The notes under the pieces were generated by a model. The model had not been told where the DNA came from and did not search any database. It was given only the letters and a program-made list of their open reading frames with translations. Positions 16,572 through 23,824 of a stretch of 64,000 nucleotides of DNA are shown piece after piece (positions within the stretch are counted from its first letter, which is position 1; each line of letters starts with the position of its first letter). The position numbers and the translations under genes were made by a program. The DNA comes from an uncultured bacterium (lineage in GTDB: Bacteria > Vulcanimicrobiota > Xenobia > Xenobiales > Xenobiaceae): NCBI GenBank assembly GCA_934636825.1, contig CAKUBG010000001.1, positions 62,001-126,000 of the forward strand, written 5' to 3'.

Positions 16572-17882
16572 ATGATCAAACCTACTCCTTTAAGCGGTTT
16601 TCCCGAATGGCTTCCCGGCCAGCAAATTGCCGAACAGCGCGTTATAGACATTATCCGCAGCGTTTATGAGTTGCATGGTTTCTCCCGTCTCGAAACTAGC
16701 GCTGTAGAGCGCGTCTCTATTTTGGCCGCCAAAGGCGAAATAAACAAAGAAATATACGGTTTAGGCCGTTTGCAGGGTACTCCCGGCCGCTGGGAGATGG
16801 CTTTGCATTTTGATTTAACCGTGCCCTTAGCTCGTTACGTAGCTCAAAACAGCGGTGCAGTTAATTTCCCCTTCAAGCGCTGGCAAATTCAAAAAGTTTG
16901 GCGCGGTGAACGTCCCCAAGAAGGACGCTTCCGCGAATTTTATCAAGCTGACATCGACGTTATCGGCGACGGCGAATTGCCTTTAAGTTTCGACGCCGAA
17001 TTGCCAGCCGTCATTCATGAAATTTTCCAAAAGTTAGGTATCCGCGCCCAAATCAATATCAACAACCGCAAAGTGCTTTTGGGCTACTACCAGAGCTTAG
17101 GTTTAGACGAAGCTAAGAGCGCCGACGTTTTGCGCGAAGTTGACAAAATTGACAAAATTGGCGCCGATAAAGTCCGAGAAGCTCTTACTAAATTGGAAAT
17201 TGACGAAGCGACAGCCGATAAGTGCTTGGCTCTGTGTTCATTAAAAGGCGCTCCTCAAGAAGTTTTAGCTAAAGCTAAAGAGTTGGGCACCGACAACGAA
17301 ATTTTCCAAAAAGGCTTGGAAGAATTGGCCTTTGTCGCCGATGAGCTTTCCCATATCGGCAGCGAAAATTTAATTTTCAACTTGGGTATTGTGCGAGGCT
17401 TAGACTATTACACTGGCACAATCTACGAAACTATGTTGCCCGACTATCCCAGCTTAGGCAGCATTTGCTCCGGTGGACGTTACGAGAACTTAGCTTCCCA
17501 ATTTATCAATCGTAAATTGCCCGGTGTGGGTATAAGTATCGGCCTGAGCCGCCTTATTTCTCACTTATTCGCTCAAAATGCTTTAGATTGCTCGCGCCAG
17601 ACTCCCACTCAAGTGCTGATTAGCTGGCCCAGCGAAGAATTGCGCCCCGCTTGCCGCGCTATAGCCGCCACTTTGCGTGAACACAATATTCCTACGGAAA
17701 TTTTCCACGAAGTAGCCGCTTTGAAAAAGCAAATTCGCTACGCCGATCGCAAAGGCATTCCTTTCATGCTCTTCCCCCACCAATATACAGAGGAAGCTCA
17801 ACTGGTTGAAGTTAAAGACTTAAAAACCGGCGAGCAAGTGCAAATGCCTTTGCAAGATTGGATTAAAAGTCAACAGAAATAG
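16572..17882 (+). CDS. hisS: histidyl-tRNA synthetase
   Basis: 436 aa. Charges tRNA-His. Start set at ATG 16572 (MIKPTPLSGFPEWLPG), since an upstream in-frame start at 16521 falls inside the terminator of the previous gene. Class II motifs are visible: motif 2 region KVWRGERPQEGRFREFYQAD, and the histidine-specific RGLDYYTGTIYE. A Gly-rich motif 3 region (PGVGISIGLSRL) follows, then the C-terminal HGTP anticodon-binding domain (VLISWPSEELRPACRAIAA). Presence of the anticodon domain and the full histidine motif argues against HisZ. Confidence 0.93.
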   Translation: MIKPTPLSGFPEWLPGQQIAEQRVIDIIRSVYELHGFSRLETSAVERVSILAAKGEINKEIYGLGRLQGTPGRWEMALHFDLTVPLARYVAQNSGAVNFPFKRWQIQKVWRGERPQEGRFREFYQADIDVIGDGELPLSFDAELPAVIHEIFQKLGIRAQININNRKVLLGYYQSLGLDEAKSADVLREVDKIDKIGADKVREALTKLEIDEATADKCLALCSLKGAPQEVLAKAKELGTDNEIFQKGLEELAFVADELSHIGSENLIFNLGIVRGLDYYTGTIYETMLPDYPSLGSICSGGRYENLASQFINRKLPGVGISIGLSRLISHLFAQNALDCSRQTPTQVLISWPSEELRPACRAIAATLREHNIPTEIFHEVAALKKQIRYADRKGIPFMLFPHQYTEEAQLVEVKDLKTGEQVQMPLQDWIKSQQK

Positions 17883-17910
17883 GCGCTAGATAATTAGTAG
17901 TAAATAGTGG

Positions 17911-17928
17911 CGATTGGCAATCGTTTTT
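17911..17928 (+). terminator. short hairpin with T-run after hisS
   Basis: CGATT/AATCG around GGC, followed by five T. Possible first terminator of hisS, backed up by the stronger one at 17934. Confidence 0.45.
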
Positions 17929-17933
17929 AAGCC

Positions 17934-17973
17934 AAATGGGCTTTTCTCAAAATAGTTGAGAAAAGCCCATTTT
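17934..17973. terminator. bidirectional intrinsic terminator
   Basis: A 16-bp perfect inverted repeat (17934-17949 and 17958-17973, AAATGGGCTTTTCTCA and its complement) with a short loop. A-tract before and T-tract after suit both strands: hisS from the left and the transporter at 18033 from the right. Confidence 0.85.
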
Positions 17974-18032
17974 TCTACAGGTCTACAACTTGTCAACAAC
18001 AGCTGACAATAATATTCAATTTAGCTAAGTGG

Positions 18033-19103
18033 TTACAATTTGACAAAATGCTTAGCGCTAAGTATAGCGGCAGCCAAAGCTACTAAAGCGGCGCCAAAAA
18101 GAAAAGCGTGAGTATTAACCAAAGCTTCTGAATAGATAAACACTATGCCCAAGCAAATAACTAGCACGCCATACCAACGCACAAAGCTAACCTTTTCACT
18201 AAAGCCCAACCAACCGATAAGCAAAACCAAAACATAACCGAAGCTGAGCAAAGGATATAAAAAGCTAATCGGCACCTTCGTAAGTAGAACTAACCAAAGT
18301 ACCGTAGAGAGCACATAAACACATAAGCCGCAAAACACTCGGGGACTTAAACACAAAGTACAAGCATTAAGCAAAACTTGGCCTATGGAAACGCACAATT
18401 TTTCTTTTATTTGACGGCAAGCGGAGCCTATTTTTTGTACGCGCTCCTTATTTATAGCTAAATTCATGCCGGCTTTAAGCAATATTTGGCCTATTACTCC
18501 CAAAGGTATAGTGCAAACAATTAAAAGCACCGGCTTATCAAAATCGGTAACGGCGCCTTTCCCACCATTAGCGAAAACGAAAACCGCCATCGCCAGAGCC
18601 AAAAGAAACGCAGCTACTACGCCGCTGCGACTCACAAAAGCTTTTTCCGAATAGATGGCCAAAATGCCCAAAGAAATGAGAAAAACGCCCATCCAACGCA
18701 ACCAAGAGACATGCTCGCCAAAGCCTAGCCAGCCCATAAGTAAAATGGCCACATAACCGATACTGATCATAGGATAAGCGAAACTGAGATCGACTTTGCT
18801 GAGAATAGAAAGCCAACAAACAGCCGACAAGCCGTAAGCTATCATGCCTACAAAGATCATGGGCTGGAAGAAAAGGATAATGCTATGCCAAACGAGCTTA
18901 AAGCCTTCCCAAAGGTTGCCATGTATAAAAGCTCCGGTTTCACTGCCTAAAGAGAAGACGAGTTGTTTAGCCCATTCGCTTTCCATGCCCAATTTAAAAA
19001 AATATTGGCCCAGCAAACTCAATACGCTGAAGGCCAAAATCAACCCCAAGGGCTTACTGTGACGATCCGCTTGGGGGTTGGTGTGTTCTTGTTCTGAAGT
19101 CAT
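18033..19103 (-). CDS. DMT-superfamily transporter made of two SMR-like halves
   Basis: 356 aa. About ten hydrophobic helices arranged as two related halves. Each half has an SMR/EmrE-type signature: LGQYFFKLGME...DLSFAYPMISIGYVAILLMGW...LISLGILAIYSEK and GQILLKAGMN...VPISFLYPLLSFGYVLVLLIGW...VICLGIVFIYSEA. EmrE- and ArnE/F-like units are usually separate genes of about 110 aa. Here two are joined in one chain with a cytoplasmic linker. It is 7 nt after the PEP-synthase-like gene, so it is probably co-transcribed with it. An inner-membrane exporter is likely, with an unknown substrate (lipid-linked sugar or cationic compound by family analogy). Confidence 0.82.
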   Translation of the reverse strand: MTSEQEHTNPQADRHSKPLGLILAFSVLSLLGQYFFKLGMESEWAKQLVFSLGSETGAFIHGNLWEGFKLVWHSIILFFQPMIFVGMIAYGLSAVCWLSILSKVDLSFAYPMISIGYVAILLMGWLGFGEHVSWLRWMGVFLISLGILAIYSEKAFVSRSGVVAAFLLALAMAVFVFANGGKGAVTDFDKPVLLIVCTIPLGVIGQILLKAGMNLAINKERVQKIGSACRQIKEKLCVSIGQVLLNACTLCLSPRVFCGLCVYVLSTVLWLVLLTKVPISFLYPLLSFGYVLVLLIGWLGFSEKVSFVRWYGVLVICLGIVFIYSEALVNTHAFLFGAALVALAAAILSAKHFVKL

Positions 19104-19110
19104 TGTTTTT

Positions 19111-22100
19111 TTACCAAATCGAAGATTCGGCCGGAGGCAAAGAAAAGTTCAGTTTATCTTCCTGATCGGCCGACTCTTTAACATAATTTTTTAGAACGAC
19201 TCCGCGACAGCAACGTCCGTTGACGCGCACATGCACAGGTTGCTCTAAGCGTATATGTCTGACTCCGTCAGCTTCGCACAATACAGGCAAAGCTTTAAGC
19301 CAGTCTACATCTATATAATCTTTAGTAATTTTGTCAGCACACTTTACCGAAGTATCGTCCCGACAAATTCCGCCGCGGATTCCCTGATTAAAAGCCCGCT
19401 CCTGTCCATCAAAGCATAAATTCATATAAAAAATATGCATGGCCGCCAATTCATGGAAAAAATGAGAACCCATGGACGGTTCGACAAAACGATCTCCATA
19501 GGGCAATTCTACTATAGCTCTAGCTCCCATAACTTGACTAATTTGTATGGGAATACCCAAATTGGGATCCAATGAGCCCCAGCGACCCGGCCCTATTAGT
19601 AAATAGGGACGTTTTTCTTTAACTAAAGCGGCGTTAAAACGACCTATTCTGGCTGCAGCCAAACGCGCTTCACGGGCGCTTAAATTGGAACCGGCCACAA
19701 AAATAAGATCATAAATGTTATCGGCAGATCCGTGGCCTAAAGAGTCGCCAGTGCAAACAATATCTTGTTGACTATAACCACAAGCGTGAATTTCTTCTCC
19801 CACAGCCAAACTGGTAAGAGGACGAAGTTGTAAAATATAAAGGGTAGGCTCGTCTTGGTTGGCTTCTTCCGGTGCGGGATCGCTCTGTACTGAATAGAGA
19901 AAATCACTGCCTTTAGTGAAAGACGGCCCCAATTCGACAGCAAATTCAACTTCTACAGGACAGCCAATAGCCACTTTAAAACGATCTAACAATTCTTCCA
20001 AACATTGAGCCAAAGGCACTTCGCCATTTTGTAAAATGCTACTGAAAGTTACAGCTCGCGGCCCCTTGTAGTCTAAAGAATCGCGCCAAGTATTGCTTTC
20101 AAGAGAGAAAACCGAACCTATGGGCGCCAAAGTTCCATCTTCTTCAGATTGCTTCAATTTAAGTTTAACTAAACCGCTAGGATTTTCTTTGGTAGAAGCA
20201 TCCAGCTCAATAGCGTAAAAGTCACGCTGAGAATAATTTAAATATAGCTCTTGATAGTATTGGTGGGGCAAAACTTTAGGCCACTTGGGAGAAAAGCGCA
20301 TACAACTGCCGCCATCGGCCACAGTGTTGCCTAGGCCCAGCGCCATAGCCGCAATACCATCATCGATATGCTGCGGCCCCATAGGATAATAATTGACCGA
20401 CATGGCCACGCCAGAAAAACTGGGATAGAAATAGCGGCCATGCACTGAGCCCACTGTTTCTTGCAAAATCACGGCCATTTTTTCTTCAGCTCCCAAATAT
20501 TGGGCGCTGGCTAAATAGGCTTGAGCGCGAGAAGAAACAGCCGACATATATACTCGCTTAATAGCTTGGCATATTAACTCAAAGCGATGTGGTGAATCTT
20601 CGTGATTGTCGGGGATCATGTAAGTAGCGTAAATGCCGGCACAAGATTGATTTTGCGAATCTTCCAATAAACTTGAAGAGCGCACAGCTAAGGGGCCATG
20701 CAAGAGAGAAAAAGCCGCTCGCAATTCTTCTATCATTTCTGGCGGCAGCTTAGCTTGTAAATAGATGTCGGTCAATTCTTCGTCGCTGAAGCTGCGCTGC
20801 GCTTTAACGCTAAAATTGTTTAGCTCCATAAAGCGATCGTAAACATCAACGCCCAGCACCAAAGTGCGCGGAATAGCCACTTTTAAACCATGACGTTCGG
20901 TAATAAAATCTTCTTTGGCTAAGAGCGAATTTATAAAAGCTATACCGCGCCCTTTGCCTCCAATGGAGCCTCGGCCTACACGGAAAAAATTGTGAGCAGA
21001 ATTGTCACTGCGATGGACGGAAAAATCGGCTACTACTCCCTGACGCTCTTCGCGAGCCGAATCTTGTAAAATGCGAATAAGGCGCTGCCGCATCTCTTCA
21101 GGGCTGGAAAAATCGGCTAACTTGAGGTTTTCTACCACATTGGCTAAGTTAAAATAATTGCGAGCCCGCAGCCAGACGCTAAAATTGTCATTGACGGCAT
21201 GGTAGCAAAACGAGCGCAAATCGACAGTGTGCAATAAGCGCTCTAGTTCGTAAGTGTCGCGAGCCCTAGCTACTTCGGTGCGATCGGGCATACGGAAGAC
21301 AAAATTGCCAAAGCCCAAGCTCTCTTCTAAAAAAAGATGCAAAGCGGGACGGAAAATTTCTGGTTTTTTATTGGCAAAATGCCAGCCCTTTTCAGAAGCA
21401 TTTTGAGAATTGGAAGAATCTGACGATTGGAGCAAAATAGGCAACTTCGGCTTGCGCTCAGAGCAATAGGCGGCCAACTTGAAGCCGGCTTTGGTATCTT
21501 GCTTGCCTTTTACTCTAAAACTTACATCGCTAATTAAAGCCAAAACATAACGCTGATATTTGTCAAAAAGAGCTTGGGCCGATTCGTAGTCGGAAGCCAA
21601 TAATATTTTAGGGCGAGCCAACATGCGCAAGGTGCGCTGAGTAAAGTTTACGCCTTCGCCGGAAAGAGAGCGGCTTTGCTCAAATAATTCATCGTAAAGA
21701 TGGGGCAAAAAGACCGAATAGTCAGCGACTGTATCTTCTACAGTGATAATGACTTGCACGCCTGTGGAAGTAGTGTCGCGCTCGACATTAAAGCGATCTT
21801 CAATTTGATTAAACATAGCCGTAATCAAACTTAAGTCGCCTGTCCAAAGATAAGTTCCGGCCAGCCACTTAGGCAAGCGGTTCCAATTTAGACCATGCAA
21901 ACAAGCAGGGTCTAAAATTAACAAAATAACCGGAACGGCAGGAGCGCTTTTACGAAGACGAGATAAAAAAGCGGTGTTGAGTGAGGAAGCGTCACGTACG
22001 GCAATAACTATTAGATCGACGCGGTGGCTGGCCAAAATTTCCAAGGCGCGATCGGCTGAACAAGCGTGGCTGATGCGAGGCACGCCTACCATAAAAAATT

Positions 22101-22236
22101 CGGAATAGCGATAAAAGAGACGCTCAGCCAGTTGATTTTCTGTTTCCAAAATAAAAGCATCGTATTCGGAAGAGATGAACAGCACCTCGCGCACGCGATA
22201 GGAAGCCAATTCGTAAAATTTCCCCAGCGATCTCAT
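19111..22236 (-). CDS. PEP/pyruvate-binding (PPDK N-terminal-like) protein with receiver-like N-terminus
   Basis: 1041 aa. Residues about 15-130 and 200-300 look like two response-regulator receiver folds (VREVLFISSEYDAFILE; PKILLASDYESAQALF). A PPDK/PEP-synthase ATP-grasp nucleotide-binding domain follows from about 420: GRGSIGGKGRGIAFINSLL, HGPLAVRSSSLLEDSQ and ALGLGNTVADGG. A C-terminal part carries LLIGPGRWGSLDPNLGIPI. The swivelling phosphohistidine domain and the PEP-binding TIM barrel of real PEP synthase/PPDK are absent, so it cannot run the full reaction. Proteins of this layout are known as uncharacterised PEP/pyruvate-binding proteins. It lies 65 nt after gdhA and 7 nt before the transporter. 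AGAGAGG is the ribosome site. Confidence 0.8.
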   Translation of the reverse strand: MRSLGKFYELASYRVREVLFISSEYDAFILETENQLAERLFYRYSEFFMVGVPRISHACSADRALEILASHRVDLIVIAVRDASSLNTAFLSRLRKSAPAVPVILLILDPACLHGLNWNRLPKWLAGTYLWTGDLSLITAMFNQIEDRFNVERDTTSTGVQVIITVEDTVADYSVFLPHLYDELFEQSRSLSGEGVNFTQRTLRMLARPKILLASDYESAQALFDKYQRYVLALISDVSFRVKGKQDTKAGFKLAAYCSERKPKLPILLQSSDSSNSQNASEKGWHFANKKPEIFRPALHLFLEESLGFGNFVFRMPDRTEVARARDTYELERLLHTVDLRSFCYHAVNDNFSVWLRARNYFNLANVVENLKLADFSSPEEMRQRLIRILQDSAREERQGVVADFSVHRSDNSAHNFFRVGRGSIGGKGRGIAFINSLLAKEDFITERHGLKVAIPRTLVLGVDVYDRFMELNNFSVKAQRSFSDEELTDIYLQAKLPPEMIEELRAAFSLLHGPLAVRSSSLLEDSQNQSCAGIYATYMIPDNHEDSPHRFELICQAIKRVYMSAVSSRAQAYLASAQYLGAEEKMAVILQETVGSVHGRYFYPSFSGVAMSVNYYPMGPQHIDDGIAAMALGLGNTVADGGSCMRFSPKWPKVLPHQYYQELYLNYSQRDFYAIELDASTKENPSGLVKLKLKQSEEDGTLAPIGSVFSLESNTWRDSLDYKGPRAVTFSSILQNGEVPLAQCLEELLDRFKVAIGCPVEVEFAVELGPSFTKGSDFLYSVQSDPAPEEANQDEPTLYILQLRPLTSLAVGEEIHACGYSQQDIVCTGDSLGHGSADNIYDLIFVAGSNLSAREARLAAARIGRFNAALVKEKRPYLLIGPGRWGSLDPNLGIPIQISQVMGARAIVELPYGDRFVEPSMGSHFFHELAAMHIFYMNLCFDGQERAFNQGIRGGICRDDTSVKCADKITKDYIDVDWLKALPVLCEADGVRHIRLEQPVHVRVNGRCCRGVVLKNYVKESADQEDKLNFSLPPAESSIW

Positions 22237-22301
22237 TTTATTTTGGGCCTCTCTCTTTCTTTTTTAGCTCGTCCTTTCAGCCAGTAGCTTACTTATAGCG
22301 C

Positions 22302-23654
22302 TCAGATAATACCCTGATCGACCATAGCGTCGGCTACTTTCACAAAACCGGCTACGTTGGCGCCGCGCACATAGTTGACAAAGCCATCGTCGCTGCGTCC
22401 GTAACGAACACAAGCTTCATGTATAGAAGACATAATGCGACGCAAGCGTTGCTCTATTTCTTCGGTGCTCCAACTTTCATGCGAAGCGTTTTGCGACATT
22501 TCCAAGCCTGATGTGGCTACGCCGCCGGCATTGACCGCTTTGCTGGGGCCAAAGAGCACTTTATGGCGCAAAAATTCGGAAATGGCTTCCGGCATACAAG
22601 GCATATCGGCCGCTTCAGCTACTACTGTCACACCGTTGGCGATCAAAGCTTGCGCGTCTTCCAGGAAAATTTCATTTTGAGTAGCGGCCGGAATAGCCAC
22701 ATCGCAAGGAATATTCCAGGGAGCGCCGCCTTCTATGTATTCGGCGCCATCAAATTCGTCGACGTATTCTCTTATGCGACCGCGACGCAAATTTTTAAGT
22801 TCCATAATCCAATCCAGCTTATCTTCGTCAATGCCATCGGGATCGTAAATCATGCCGGAAGAATCGGACATAGTGAGCACTTTGGCCCCCAGAGCAATAG
22901 CCTTTTTAGCCGCAAATTGAGCCACATTGCCGGAGCCGGAAATAACGATACGCTTATCTTCTAAAGTTTCGCTGCGGCGCTGTAACATATTTTCGATAAA
23001 GTAGATAACGCCAAAGCCTGTAGCTTCCGGACGCAACATCGAGCCGCCCCAACCCAAGCCTTTATTGGTCAGAGCGCCGGAGAATTGGCCGGAAAGCTTT
23101 CTGTACATACCAAACAAATAGCCTATTTCGCGTCCACTGACACCCAAACCGCTGGTAGCCACATCGATAGTGGGGCCGATATGGCGGAACAACTCAGCCA
23201 TAAAGGATTGGCAAAAGCGCATCACTTCCATATCCGATTTGCCCTTAGGATCAAAATCGGCCCCGCCTTTGGCGCCTCCCAAAGGCAAACAAGTGAGAGA
23301 ATTGCGAAAAACTTGTTCGAAAGCCAAAAACTTGATGATACTTAAATCTACACTGGGATGGAAACGCAAACCGCCTTGGAAGGGGCCAATGGCGCCGCAC
23401 ATTTCCACACGATAGCCTCGGTTGATTTGGACATTGCCTAAATCGTCTACCCAAGGGACGCGAAAGATAATCACTCTTTCCGGCTCAACTAGGCGCTCCA
23501 ATACTTTCATGCGCCTATAAACCGGATTGGCTTCTACTACAGGCACTACCGAAGAGAAAACCTCTCTTACCGCCTGAAGGAACTCAGGTTCGCCAGGATT
23601 GCGCACCGCAACTTGGCCCATAATCAAATCTAGAGTCGTCGTTCGCATACCCAT
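22302..23654 (-). CDS. gdhA: NADP-type glutamate dehydrogenase
   Basis: 450 aa, normal for hexameric class I GDH. Interconverts 2-oxoglutarate plus ammonium and glutamate. Motifs: FHPSVDLSIIKFLAFEQVF, PLGGAKGGADFDPKGKSD with the catalytic Lys, GLGVSGREIGYLFGMYR, GGSMLRPEATGFG, and the Rossmann VISGSGNVAQFAAKKA. A GGAG ribosome site precedes the ATG at 23654. An in-frame ATG two codons later is an alternative. First gene of a minus-strand run with the PEP-synthase-like protein and the transporter. Divergent from the PTS genes, with a striking palindrome in the shared upstream region. Confidence 0.96.
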   Translation of the reverse strand: MGMRTTTLDLIMGQVAVRNPGEPEFLQAVREVFSSVVPVVEANPVYRRMKVLERLVEPERVIIFRVPWVDDLGNVQINRGYRVEMCGAIGPFQGGLRFHPSVDLSIIKFLAFEQVFRNSLTCLPLGGAKGGADFDPKGKSDMEVMRFCQSFMAELFRHIGPTIDVATSGLGVSGREIGYLFGMYRKLSGQFSGALTNKGLGWGGSMLRPEATGFGVIYFIENMLQRRSETLEDKRIVISGSGNVAQFAAKKAIALGAKVLTMSDSSGMIYDPDGIDEDKLDWIMELKNLRRGRIREYVDEFDGAEYIEGGAPWNIPCDVAIPAATQNEIFLEDAQALIANGVTVVAEAADMPCMPEAISEFLRHKVLFGPSKAVNAGGVATSGLEMSQNASHESWSTEEIEQRLRRIMSSIHEACVRYGRSDDGFVNYVRGANVAGFVKVADAMVDQGII

Positions 23655-23711
23655 GTAAGTTAGCTCCGTTCACACTGTCTAAAAAGCTGCTTAATTCGGC
23701 GAGTTTCGCTT

Positions 23712-23773
23712 TTTTAGGCCGCCTCCCTCTTAAGTGCTGATACAACAAAGCAGCGGAGGGAGGCGGCCTAAAA
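23712..23773. promoter_or_regulatory. 18-bp perfect inverted repeat between divergent gdhA and PTS genes
   Basis: Left arm 23712-23729 (TTTTAGGCCGCCTCCCTC) and right arm 23756-23773 are exact reverse complements, with a 26-nt loop that can itself pair (GCTG/CAGC). T-tract lies before and A-tract after the stem on both strands, the reverse of an intrinsic terminator. The position between two gene starts fits an operator or a leader RNA hairpin. Confidence 0.6.
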
Positions 23774-23824
23774 TGTCGAATTTTTGCAGGCTTTTTGATA
23801 TTTTTTTGGAGTGTGCTGTTTCAC

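Noticed and set aside
23712..23773. Intrinsic terminator
   Set aside because: Located between two divergent gene starts, with T before and A after the stem, the opposite of terminator geometry.
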